NCBI GenBank assembly: GCA_965240365.1
Contig: OZ251218.1
Coordinates: forward strand, 3,410,001-3,474,000
From: G965240365 sp965240365
GTDB taxonomy: Bacteria; Pseudomonadota; Gammaproteobacteria; Eutrophobiales; Eutrophobiaceae
Direction: 5' to 3'
Length of the DNA stretch: 64,000 nucleotides
Made by a program: the position numbers and the translations under genes. The notes beneath the pieces are model-generated. The model did not search any database and had not been told where the DNA came from. It saw only the letters and a program-made list of their open reading frames with translations. Of this stretch, positions 16,437 through 24,960 are shown piece after piece (the stretch's first letter is position 1; each line of letters starts with the position of its first letter).

Positions 16437-16755
16437 TACCGCGCCCTTCCCAACAAGTGATTAAAAACAAACAGTCATCGCGCACTTCACAAACGACCGT
16501 AACAATCTCGCCCGCCGTCTTGCGCCATGCCTGCACTTTCCAGTGCCGATACTTTCCCGGCCCCACCTTCGAGATCTCGCCATCCCTTATTACCCGGCGA
16601 AGTTGTTGGTCGGTCACATCGGGCAACCGCAGATTGCGCCGCGCACAAATGTGATCAGACAGCACAACATTAGCGGAATCAGATCGTAGCGCCTTGAAAT
16701 CAGTGGTTGTCTTGCGCTGCCGCAGTGTGTGAATGTCTGTGACGGAATCGGCCAT
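16420..16755 (-). CDS. DUF4258-type putative toxin
   Basis: From the ATG at 16755 this is a basic 111-residue protein with the C-terminal strand pattern VVCEVRDDCLFLITCWEG and a WRKTAGEIVTVV segment seen in DUF4258 proteins paired with XRE antitoxins. The start at 16755 is favoured over 16761 or 16791 because a promoter and palindrome occupy 16757-16791; the transcript may be nearly leaderless. Toxic activity (probably an RNase) is inferred from the pairing only. Confidence 0.65.
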   Translation of the reverse strand: MADSVTDIHTLRQRKTTTDFKALRSDSANVVLSDHICARRNLRLPDVTDQQLRRVIRDGEISKVGPGKYRHWKVQAWRKTAGEIVTVVCEVRDDCLFLITCWEGRGNEPGE

Positions 16756-16756
16756 G

Positions 16757-16791
16757 CCCATAATTATTATGGGTTTTTGCTTAAAATGCAA
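16757..16791 (-). promoter_or_regulatory. toxin-antitoxin promoter with palindromic operator
   Basis: On the minus strand TTGCAT (16791-16786) is followed after 17 bp by AATAAT. The -10 lies inside the perfect palindrome CCCATAATTATTATGGG (16757-16773, plus-strand sequence), which abuts the proposed start codon. This is a typical autorepression layout. Confidence 0.6.
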
Positions 16792-16909
16792 CCTTTTTAT
16801 CTAAATTCGAGCCCGTCAGGATGACAGTGAACCGGCCGGCGGAGCGTCAACCATAAACAAGCATGGCATTTCCTTCATTTCTGGCTGGTCAGCCAGACCC
16901 GCCCCCAAT

Positions 16910-16938
16910 TTGACATCCACCAAGCCGATGACTATGCT
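16910..16938 (+). promoter_or_regulatory. conserved TTGACA/TATGCT promoter, copy 1
   Basis: TTGACA, 17 bp, TATGCT. The spacer ends GCCGATGAC, similar to the other copies of this promoter type (47318-47346, 50207-50235, 53283-53311). It drives the DUF29 gene 31 bp downstream. Confidence 0.75.
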
Positions 16939-16968
16939 TAATTACAATCAGAGCAAAAAAATATTTAA

Positions 16969-17436
16969 ATGAAAACAATGAGATATGAAAAAGATGTGGT
17001 TGCCTGGTCACGCGAGCAAGCCCAATTACTGCGAGCCGGACGCTGGTCTGAATTGGATATCGCGCATATTGCTGATGAAATAGAGGACGTGGGCAAGAGC
17101 GAAAAACGGGAACTGGCAAGCCGCATGGCGGTGCTGTTTGTGTATCTGCTAAAGTGGCGGTTTCAGCCGGATCGACAGGGCGCAAGTTGGGAGAGAACCA
17201 TTCGTGAACAACGCCGATCCATTATGTTTTGTCTAAAACAAACGCCCAGCCTGAAAGTATCCCTGGAAGATGCCGAATGGCTTGCTGATGTCTGGAGGAA
17301 TGCGGTTGTAAAGGCCATCAGGGAAACCGGGCTGAATGCGTTTCCCGAGCACTGTTTGTGGTCTATGTCTGAGATTCTGGATGAGTCTTTTTATCCGGCT
17401 TCGGCCGAACAGGGCAACGCCGTCAGGTCTTTTTGA
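16969..17436 (+). CDS. DUF29 family protein
   Basis: A 155-residue protein with the DUF29 pattern: an N-terminal YEKDVVAWSREQAQLLRAGR segment, then LDIAHIADEIEDVGKSEKRE, LLKWRFQPDR and SWERTIREQR. These are widespread small helical proteins of unknown function, often in cyanobacteria and proteobacteria and often in mobile or toxin-antitoxin neighbourhoods. A second ATG lies at 16978. It is expressed from a strong promoter shared in sequence with other accessory genes here. Confidence 0.85.
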   Translation: MKTMRYEKDVVAWSREQAQLLRAGRWSELDIAHIADEIEDVGKSEKRELASRMAVLFVYLLKWRFQPDRQGASWERTIREQRRSIMFCLKQTPSLKVSLEDAEWLADVWRNAVVKAIRETGLNAFPEHCLWSMSEILDESFYPASAEQGNAVRSF

Positions 17437-17580
17437 ACTTGCTTGAGCGCCTCGCGGGTGGCGAGAATTGCTGCTGGAGCCGGGCGAAGGTTTTGCACCG
17501 CCTCCCTGGGGTCGGCGCTCCGTCTTATTCTGATTTTGAAGAGGTCAGATAGGGCGAAAGAAGTGTGCTATCATTGGGGT

Positions 17581-17697
17581 ATGTGGGAGTTATTTATATC
17601 GCTGCTTGAGTTGCTGTGGCTTGCGTTTTTGATTGCCTCTCCTACCATCTTTGTGTCCTGGGCTTGGTATAAGGTAGTCAGTTGGTTTTCCCCTTAG
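17581..17697 (+). CDS. small membrane protein, unknown
   Basis: A 38-residue hydrophobic peptide starting MWELFISLLELLWLAFL and ending in WYKVVSWFSP. The nucleotides just upstream (GAAGTGTGCTATCATTGG) match the start of the small membrane protein at 15372, so the two are related, though their membrane segments have diverged. The frame is open further upstream, so the true start is uncertain. It overlaps the convergent gene at 17678 by 20 bp. Confidence 0.35.
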   Translation: MWELFISLLELLWLAFLIASPTIFVSWAWYKVVSWFSP

Positions 17698-17980
17698 GAT
17701 TAAGCGCCTCCACCCAACTCTGCCAACCCTTCTTGTCCATCTGCGCCGCCCGGCAGGCCAGCGACCAGTCATACAGCCGGGCCTTCTCAACCTCATTCAC
17801 GGCCGCCAGATATTGTAGCGCGGCCGACACATCCACGAACCGCGTGTCCAATGTCCCCCGGCCAATCCCGGCGCCGATACGGTTTATCCCCGTGCTGTGG
17901 GGGGAATACTGCTTCGGCTTGTCCGGTTGCCTGGGAAACAGTCCTGATTCTAATCCTCCGGCAGCGGCCACCACCACCAA
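17678..17980 (-). CDS. hypothetical protein with a CRISPR-like repeat in its gene
   Basis: A 100-residue frame; the C-terminal half (EVEKARLYDWSLACRAAQ, then DKKGWQSWVEALNP) is shared with the fragment at 15481. It overlaps the upstream gene (17950-18309) by 31 bp, suggesting coupling. Residues about 24-34 (QYSPHSTGINR) are encoded by a degenerate type I-E CRISPR-like repeat. Function unknown. Confidence 0.5.
   Translation of the reverse strand: MVVVAAAGGLESGLFPRQPDKPKQYSPHSTGINRIGAGIGRGTLDTRFVDVSAALQYLAAVNEVEKARLYDWSLACRAAQMDKKGWQSWVEALNPKGKTN
17880..17909. repeat. orphan CRISPR-like repeat inside a reading frame
   Basis: On the minus strand GTATTCCCCCCACAGC then ACGGGGATAAACCG: its end is the GGGGATAAACCG of common type I-E repeats rather than the GGGGATGAACCG of the local array, so it did not simply derive from the present array. 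Confidence 0.55.
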
Positions 17981-18309
17981 TGGCTTTGCGGGATGGGCAT
18001 GGCCTGGCCGTGTTCGTCTTCGACCCAGCCTTGCAGTTCGGTCTTGATTTTCTTGCGGGCGTGTTCGGTGCGAAAGGCCCGGTTAAACGCCTTTGGGTGA
18101 GCGCGCCAATAGGCGTCTATCCTGGCCAGATCGGCGATTTGTGCGGCGCTCACGAGTCCTTGTTGTTTGCCTACTTCCCATAGTGAGCGCGCGTATAACA
18201 GTTCGTCCCAGTCGTAGTCCCACCACTGCGGATCTTCGCCGATGGTATCGTAGCAGCGCAGTTCAGACTTTGAGGGCAGTCTGGCAGACATGGTTACTTT
18301 ATAAGCCAT
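17950..18309 (-). CDS. hypothetical protein
   Basis: A 119-residue, tryptophan-rich protein (WWDYDWDELLYARSLWEVG in the first half, a basic HARKKIKTELQGW segment, and a SHWWWWPLPED C-terminus). No family recognised. It overlaps the downstream gene at 17980 and is likely cotranscribed with it. Confidence 0.5.
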   Translation of the reverse strand: MAYKVTMSARLPSKSELRCYDTIGEDPQWWDYDWDELLYARSLWEVGKQQGLVSAAQIADLARIDAYWRAHPKAFNRAFRTEHARKKIKTELQGWVEDEHGQAMPIPQSHWWWWPLPED

Positions 18310-19010
18310 TTCATTCCTCTGCCCGGTTGTTTGACGTTTTACACCTCATCCTTCGATGAGTTCAGTTTGCCTATCTTATGATGATGAGAGCGGATCTTGC
18401 GGTTTTCCACATCCACCACGGTCACCAGCCAGCCGGCCTTGCCTGGCCGGTTTCCCCCTTTCATGTTTTGCGTGAGAAGCAGCTTGATAATGCGCTGCAA
18501 AAAGGCAAGTTAATCAGAGAATAGCAATACCTGTCTGCCGGCGCGGCGCGCCGGCCGGGCCAGGCGGGAATGAAGAAAGGGGGAGTGTCCAGGCTCCCCC
18601 ACATGCCGAGCGAAGGGCTGCAACAACACCTTCGATTTACCCCGCCAGACACCTTAAAGGCAGTTGACGGGTTTAGAACTTATAAGGGGTGGACGACCCC
18701 CGCAGCAATCGCATGCAGATTTTGCCCCGGCAATCTCTAAATTATAGTCAGTGTATTCCAAAAATCACCCATAAAATATTCCATCAGATTCCGCTTGATA
18801 TCATCAACACGCACTGGATTTTTTGAAATTCGATAAAAATGTTTGAATATCAGCGGGATAAAACCGGGGGTGTGACGGCGCAAATGCTTGATGCCGCAGG
18901 AAGCGTGGAGACTTGCTGGAAAGGTTGACCATCGCCCGCAAAGGCCGTGACCGCCGGCTCTACGGTAGCGGCGCCTTGCGCCAGACCCTGGATTTTTTCA
19001 GCGATAAAAA

Positions 19011-19040
19011 CGGGTTCATTTCCACACAAACGGAGAACAC
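19011..19040. repeat. orphan degenerate CRISPR repeat
   Basis: GGTTCATTTCCACACAAA followed by CGGAGAACAC: 28 nt with about five transitions against the local repeat, all C to T or G to A. It lies 392 bp beyond the last recognisable repeat, on the leader-distal side. Confidence 0.65.
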
Positions 19041-19162
19041 TGCTTGAGCGCCGGGCGCAGGTTCTCGCCCCGGCCTTGCAGCGCTTTCAGCGCGCGGACA
19101 ATTTCCGCGTCATTGAATTTTACTTGTAATGTGACGCCGGCCATGTGCTATACTTCATATAT

Positions 19163-19310
19163 CTGCTACCAGCTTGCAGCCGATCCTGCCACAACCCCTG
19201 ATAGCGCGAGCCTATACTGGATCGGCGGTGTAGGTGCCTGCTATCAGCATTGCAGCCGATCCTGCCACAACTCCTGATAACGGGCGTCTATACCGGATCG
19301 GCGGTGTAGG
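19163..19310. repeat. 76-bp tandem duplication
   Basis: Two copies of a unit containing TTGCAGCCGATCCTGCCACA and GGATCGGCGGTGTAGG, at 19174 and 19250. Within each unit CCGATCC and GGATCGG form an inverted repeat. Confidence 0.75.
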
Positions 19311-19431
19311 CATTATTTATCCCCCCCGCTTATAAATCCGTTTGCCGTGACGCGCTGATTTCAACAACGATTTCTGATCGGAGCCAAACGCGGTAACCCC
19401 GATCCAGCCCTCCGCGCCGGTCTCAAATACC

Positions 19432-22207
19432 GTTACGGCATTGACATCGGCGGGGAACACCTATCCAAACGGCCTATCGAATCGCGCGCGAACGATTCAT
19501 CCCCGCACAGGCGGGGAACACGTTGGCATTGCCCTGCCGCCAGCCCTGATTGACGGTTCATCCCCGCACGGGCGGGGAACACAACAGAGCGATACTGTCA
19601 TTGTTCGGCATGTGCGGTTCATCCCCGCACGGGCGGGGAACACATGGCATAGCCATAATAGCGTCCGTAGTGCATCGGTTCATCCCCGCACGGGCGGGGA
19701 ACACTCCAACAGGATCTTGTCGTCAACCACGCTGACCGGTTCATCCCCGCACGGGCGGGGAACACCGCATCGGCATAGGCGCGCGCCTGTTGCTCAATGG
19801 TTCATCCCCGCACGGGCGGGGAACACTATTTAAGGATGGGAACAGAAGTAACGTTACCCGGTTCATCCCCGCACGGGCGTGGAACACACGAACCGAACAT
19901 CGTCAACCAGTTCAGGGTCCGGTTCATCCCCGCACGGGCGGGGAACACTCAGAAAAATAGCACGGACGTGGCCGATGCCTCAGTTCATCCCCGCACGGGC
20001 GTGGAACACACCAGCCGAACATTGTCAACCAGTTCAGGGTCCGGTTCATCCCCGCACAGGCGGGGAACACCAAGACCGGGAATATAAATACTACAGCCCG
20101 GCCGGTTCATCCCCGCACAGGCGGAGAACACGTGATGCAGGATGAGCCGGCGCTGATGCGGGCCGGTTCATCCCCGCACAGGCGGGGAACACCCGCGTGA
20201 CCGTCACAGATGCGATCTGGGCCTCGGTTCATCCCCGCACAAGCGGGGAACACTTTTCCGCCAATTACCCGGCCGAACATATCACCGGTTCATCCCCGCA
20301 CAGGCGGGGAACACGCGAGGTAGTGCTCACGGTTGGCCGGGGCGACCGGTTCATCCCCGCACAGGCGGGGAACACCTGTCCGCGTCTGCTTATCTGCTGC
20401 TGGATTACGGTTCATCCCCGCACAGGCGGGGAACACCCCTGGCCAACAGGGCGTCCAGTTCCACCGCGCGGTTCATCCCCGCACAGGCGGGGAACACCTG
20501 AACGTCATCGATGCCGGCCTCAGAATACACGGTTCATCCCCGCACAGGCGGGGAACACGGCTCGGGATGGTGGAACATCCCGGCCCCCGTCGGTTCATCC
20601 CCGCACAGGCGGGGAACACCGCCGATGCCCTGGGGAGTGCGCTGACAGCCGCGGTTCATCCCCGCACAGGCGGGGAACACGTGCTGATGATACGCACCAG
20701 CCCGCCCCACATCGGTTCATCCCCGCATAAGCGGGGGAACACTCGCCGTGTCGCTCGCCCTTTTTGTCTGTTTTCGGTTCATCCCCGCATAAGCGGGGAA
20801 CACCTTCTGAATCCAGGAATGGCCCACCATTTATGCGGTTCATCCCCGCATAAGCGGGGAACACGGTAAAATCGTGACCTATACACCCACGCCGGATGGT
20901 TCATCCCCGCATAAGCGGGGAACACTCACTGCTGGGCTTAATTACGACGATTGCAACCGGTTCATCCCCGCATAAGCGGGGAACACCTGAGTTCATAAGC
21001 GAAACTGTCAACGCCCGTCGGTTCATCCCCGCATAAGCGGGGAACACCACGGCCGCGCTTGTCTGAGAGAGTCCGGCGGCGGTTCATCCCCGCATAAGCG
21101 GGGAACACGGTCTTGCCGTTGAGCTTTTTCAACCCCCGAGCGGTTCATCCCCGCATAAGCGGGGAACACGCACACTTCCGCCGTGCGCCCGAAAAAAACA
21201 ACGGTTCATCCCCGCATAAGCGGGGAACACTCTTTAGCCGCCTTGTAGTCCGCCGCTGATGCCGGTTCATCCCCGCACAAGCGGGGAACACTTCGCCTGC
21301 GGGCCGTATTTTTTAGAAGCCATCGGTTCATCCCCGCACAAGCGGGGAACACGTGACTTTTCCATGATGGCGACCGGCGCGGCCTCGGTTCATCCCCGCA
21401 CAAGCGGGGAACACGCCGTTCTGTTGCACGGCTAGCAATGCCTCCCCGGTTCATCCCCGCACAAGCGGGGAACACTTTTATCATCTGCTGCTGTCTATTC
21501 CAACAAACGGTTCATCCCCGCACAAGCGGGGAACACTGGATCGTCGCCAAGCCGCCCGACAATAATCGCGGTTCATCCCCGCACAAGCGGGGAACACCCG
21601 TCAATCGTTGTGGTCGATAAACGAAAAATCGGTTCATCCCCGCACAAGCGGGGAACACTTCCGAGTGATCAGTGGAACCGGCTTTTCTGGCGGTTCATCC
21701 CCGCACAAGCGGGGAACACACACCCGCAGCCGGGGCCTGTCTGACCCCCTCCGGTTCATCCCCGCACAAGCGGGGAACACGCCGTCTGCCTGGACTGACG
21801 CCCTGACTATCTCGGTTCATCCCCGCACAAGCGGGGAACACGGGATTCATTTCAATTTAATTGAAGTCGTGGCCGGTTCATCCCCGCACAAGCGGGGAAC
21901 ACGATGTCGCGGCCATCGACCAGAGTTGCTATCTCGGTTCATCCCCGCACAAGCGGGGAACACAATTTGATGCCGAGCTTCGCGCGTAATTTGTGCGGTT
22001 CATCCCCGCACAAGCGGGGAACACGCGTAATACACTCTGCGCATGGCAAAGCTGCACGGTTCATCCCCGCACAAGCGGGGAACACACTTCTTCTCGCCAG
22101 TCTCCTTGTCATTCCAACGGTTCATCCCCGCACAAGCGGGGAACACTCTCGAATTCAAGCATCCGCCGTCTCATGTCTCGGTTCATCCCCGCACAAGCGG
22201 GGAACAC
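19432..22207 (-). CRISPR. type I-E CRISPR array, 45 repeats plus one degenerate
   Basis: The 29-nt repeats, in the cas transcription direction GTGTTCCCCGC then a loop then GCGGGGATGAACCG, start at 19493 and end at 22207 with a 61-bp period (32-nt spacers, occasionally 33). A terminal degenerate repeat at 19432-19460 keeps only GGCGGGGAACAC. The leader-proximal end is at 22207, next to cas2; the degenerate end is distal, as expected. The hairpin loop has four successive variants in blocks (plus strand): GCACGGG for repeats 2-9, GCACAGG for 10-20 (except 13), GCATAAG for 21-29, and GCACAAG for 30-45. Confidence 0.99.
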
Positions 22208-22298
22208 ACTAATTGTAAGCCATTATTTTATAAAGAGATATTTACCTCGCCGCAATCTACCGGCAAAAAACACGTTCTACCCAGAATTCTTTGTTCAT
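22208..22298 (-). promoter_or_regulatory. CRISPR leader
   Basis: About 90 bp between the cas2 stop and the first repeat. Its repeat-proximal half is AT-rich (CCATTATTTTATAAAGAGA), fitting a type I-E leader and crRNA promoter on the minus strand. Confidence 0.7.
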
Positions 22299-22685
22299 TC
22301 ACTCATTCTCCTTCCCAGCACTGTCGCTCCCACCTATATCGATCGTTTCGCAGGCTGCCGCGGCGTCAGGTGGCATAGCCACATCGTCACCTGCCGGCTG
22401 CCCGCCCTCAACAGGCGCAAATTGCACCAGTTGAAAGCCGTCCAGAGAGACGGGCGAGCGTCTGTTTGCGCCGCAGGTCGTGAACTCGAAACCGCTTTCC
22501 GTGTTGGTGGACCAGGCCATGACGGCATTGCCTTCCTCAATGCCGTTCTCGACCGTCTCCCACAGCATTTCGCGGACCCGCCGGCCCAGGTTAGCCACAT
22601 AGACGCTGGCCCGCAGTTCCAGCATGTAAACCGCCAGTCGCCCGCGCAGTCGCGGCGGCGCATTTTCAGTGACGATGACCAGCAT
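22299..22685 (-). CDS. cas2: CRISPR adaptation protein Cas2e
   Basis: Forms the Cas1-Cas2 integrase that inserts new spacers. From the ATG at 22685 the product starts MLVIVTENAPPRLRGRLAVY and contains WETVENGIEEGNAVMAWST and GFEFTTCGANRR, the type I-E Cas2 pattern. The core ends near residue 95; a further tail of about 33 residues, rich in Ala, Pro, Gly and acidic residues, exceeds the E. coli length (94). It overlaps the 3' end of cas1 by 20 bp. The longer in-frame start at 22724 has no family support. Confidence 0.96.
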   Translation of the reverse strand: MLVIVTENAPPRLRGRLAVYMLELRASVYVANLGRRVREMLWETVENGIEEGNAVMAWSTNTESGFEFTTCGANRRSPVSLDGFQLVQFAPVEGGQPAGDDVAMPPDAAAACETIDIGGSDSAGKENE

Positions 22686-23595
22686 CGCCGATGCCTTCCG
22701 GGTCCTCAAAGGCGGGGCCGACACTTTCCAGAGGCGCCTTTGGCCTTTCCATACCGCCGGCGTTCAATACCTGTTCTATGGTGGGGATGATGCGCTTGAG
22801 CAGGCGCTGTTTGCGAAACTCGTCGCGGCAGGCGAGACGCACGCGGCGGGCCACGTCATTGGAATGTTGGGAGATCACTCGAAATGCGGTCGGTACCACC
22901 GTTTCAAACTTGAACAGATCGGCGATATCGAACACGAAAGAACGCGGTTTGCCAGTATGGATGAAGCCAATCGCGGGAGAATAGCCGGCGGCGAGTATGC
23001 CCGCCTCGCACAAGCCGTAGAGGCAGGCCGTTGCCGTGCTCAAGGCGCGGTTGATGGGGTCGGCCGTGGCCCAGTCTCGGGGGTCGTAGGCGCGTTTGTT
23101 CCAGGTCATGCCGAAACGCCGCGCGATATTCTTGTACATGGCCCGCACTCGCGCGCCTTCAATACCGCGAAGTTGCTCAACGCTGCGTCTGGTCGGGGCC
23201 GGTTCGCCAAAACGCAGCGCATACATGGCCCGCACCACGTTCAGGCGGGCCGTGTCGTCGAGCGCCAGCCTGGCCTGGTAGAGCAGCCGGTCGGCCCGCG
23301 CGCCGCCGGGCTGTCCCGCCGAGTAGAGCCTCACACCCGCATCGCCCACCCACAGCAGCAGACAGCCCACGTTCGCCGCCAGCTTGACGGCCTCGTGCGT
23401 GATGCGGGTGCCGGTTTCCAGCAGGATGCAGGCGAGGCTGCCCACGGAGATCTGGGTGCGGATGCCGTTTTTATCGACCAGCACAAAGGCGCCGTCAATG
23501 ACATCGACCTCGCCGTACTGGAGAAATACCATCGAGGCGCGCTCCTTGAGCATGATCGGCCTGGCCGGAGGCAGCCCGGACAAAGGTCGCGGCAC
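22666..23595 (-). CDS. cas1: CRISPR integrase Cas1e
   Basis: Metal-dependent integrase of spacer acquisition. The 309-residue product aligns along its length with E. coli Cas1: SMVFLQYGEVDVIDGAF at the N-terminus, GQPGGARADRLLYQARLAL, the catalytic glutamate in RGIEGARVRAMYK, and the catalytic histidine and aspartates in GFIHTGKPRSFVFDIADL. The C-terminus ends GDAGHRH as in other type I-E proteins. It begins 4 bp after cas6e. Confidence 0.98.
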   Translation of the reverse strand: MPRPLSGLPPARPIMLKERASMVFLQYGEVDVIDGAFVLVDKNGIRTQISVGSLACILLETGTRITHEAVKLAANVGCLLLWVGDAGVRLYSAGQPGGARADRLLYQARLALDDTARLNVVRAMYALRFGEPAPTRRSVEQLRGIEGARVRAMYKNIARRFGMTWNKRAYDPRDWATADPINRALSTATACLYGLCEAGILAAGYSPAIGFIHTGKPRSFVFDIADLFKFETVVPTAFRVISQHSNDVARRVRLACRDEFRKQRLLKRIIPTIEQVLNAGGMERPKAPLESVGPAFEDPEGIGDAGHRH

Positions 23596-23599
23596 TGAT

Positions 23600-24250
23600 C
23601 TATCCCCGCGCCAGCGATAACAGGCCGAAACCGAATCCCTTGCCGGGGCCGATTCCCTTGAGTACGGCTTTCTCGGCTGATTTTGTGTCGGTCACCTTTA
23701 GAGTTCCCTCAAAAAAGGCGCTTGCGAAGACCAGACGCCGCGTTGTTTTTGGGTTGTGTTTTGGCCTGACTTCCAGCCAGGACTCCCGCCGGTGATTCAC
23801 GCTCACGAGCCGCATACCGCTGTTCGCGAGCCGTTTGTCAAACCACTCGATTTGTGCCTCCGGTTCCACAATGCCCATTCGTTTCCCTCGCCGGCCATCG
23901 GGTTTGTCACGTGCGGAGCGCACGGGATTGACCCGCGAGCGGAATCGGTAGAGGCCGCCTTCTTGCAGTGCCGCGGCGGAGGATTTGGTTTCCATGCGAA
24001 CAAAATCGGTATGCCCCCAGCGGCGATCATCAATTTGGGGAACAACCGGATGCTCACTTTGCGCCAACAAACAGGGCACGGGATTACGGAAACTATCACC
24101 CGCTTCCAGGCGATAGAGCAGTCGGCCGGGGTCTTCGTTTATCGACATGGTTTCATAGACGAACCGGTGCAATTTGCGTGGATTACCGATGATTCGGGTG
24201 GTTGCGCCCCGATAAGGATCAAAGGTCATCCGAACGAGGTTAAGATTCAT
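23600..24250 (-). CDS. cas6e: crRNA endonuclease Cas6e (CasE/Cse3)
   Basis: Cleaves the repeat hairpin of the precursor crRNA and stays bound to the 3' stem-loop in Cascade. The 216-residue product has an N-terminal ferredoxin-like fold with the LHRFVYETM helix carrying the probable catalytic histidine (His28), and the C-terminal glycine-rich loop GIGPGKGFGFGLLSLA. It overlaps cas5e by 11 bp. Confidence 0.96.
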   Translation of the reverse strand: MNLNLVRMTFDPYRGATTRIIGNPRKLHRFVYETMSINEDPGRLLYRLEAGDSFRNPVPCLLAQSEHPVVPQIDDRRWGHTDFVRMETKSSAAALQEGGLYRFRSRVNPVRSARDKPDGRRGKRMGIVEPEAQIEWFDKRLANSGMRLVSVNHRRESWLEVRPKHNPKTTRRLVFASAFFEGTLKVTDTKSAEKAVLKGIGPGKGFGFGLLSLARG

Positions 24251-24956
24251 GGCCAGCCTCTTTTTTTGAATCCGCTACCGGAACGCTTCGATATTCGGTT
24301 TTGATATGACGGGTATCGTAGCGCCGGCGGTAGATGTCGAAGTTCTGCGGAATATCCCGGCGCGTTTCAGCGCCGCCATCGGCGCGCGGGACAACAAAAC
24401 GGATTTTTTCCGTTTTATCACTTGCAAGCAGCCTATGGCGGCTGATGGGAGGGGCCGTCGCCAGAGGCAATGCGCAGAGGAAACTCAGCGCGTCTTCGTC
24501 CATGTCGATATAGCTTTCCTTGCCGGGATAGACGATGGGTATCGAGGGCAGGTAGGACTTTCGTCCCAGGAATAGCGGATACCGTGGCCGATGCAGCGCG
24601 GCGAAAATACGCTTTATCAGGCTGTCAGGGCCTTCAACAGCAACATGAAAGGCGGCATCGGCCAGAAAATCCCGATAGATAAGTTGAGCTTTGTCGCTCA
24701 CTTCGCCTTTTGCTGTAATCACATCCAGGGCGGTCTGGAACTCCCGCTCCAGTTCGCCTTCGCGGTCCACCCGAACCGTCATCGCCAGTTGATGATACTC
24801 GCTGAGGTCGGCCCCCCGCGGCAGCCCTTCCGCTGCGGCGATGATGCCGATGATGCCCGAAAAGGTCGGTTCCCGCTCGGTGTCCCGGTATTCAAACCGG
24901 CTGCGTGTGCCCCAGGCTTGCATGGGTCCGCGAAGCCGCAGGAGTAGGAAGGACAT
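24240..24956 (-). CDS. cas5e: Cascade subunit Cas5e (CasD)
   Basis: Binds the 5' handle of the crRNA in the Cascade complex. The 238-residue product starts with the family-typical FLLLRLRGPMQAWGTRSRFE and RDTEREPTFSGIIGIIAAAEG, followed by FLADAAFHVAVEG and the PRYPLFLGRKSYLPS motif. It is 4 bp downstream of cas7e. Confidence 0.97.
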   Translation of the reverse strand: MSFLLLRLRGPMQAWGTRSRFEYRDTEREPTFSGIIGIIAAAEGLPRGADLSEYHQLAMTVRVDREGELEREFQTALDVITAKGEVSDKAQLIYRDFLADAAFHVAVEGPDSLIKRIFAALHRPRYPLFLGRKSYLPSIPIVYPGKESYIDMDEDALSFLCALPLATAPPISRHRLLASDKTEKIRFVVPRADGGAETRRDIPQNFDIYRRRYDTRHIKTEYRSVPVADSKKEAGHES

Positions 24957-24960
24957 AGGG

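Larger units (their letters stand above)
18310..19431. other. 1.1-kb decayed intergenic region before the CRISPR array
   Basis: No intact gene seen. It contains a GC-rich inverted repeat around 18535-18560 (CCGGCGCGGCGCGCCGG), a short open stretch at about 18917-19048 reading LERLTIARKGRDRRLYGSG without a clear start, an orphan CRISPR-like repeat (19011-19040) and a 76-bp tandem duplication (19163-19310). Probably the remains of older array and gene sequence. Confidence 0.5.

Noticed and set aside
19441..22212. Several frames encoding SSPHRRGT or FIPAQAGNT repeats
   Set aside because: They are translations of the CRISPR array.
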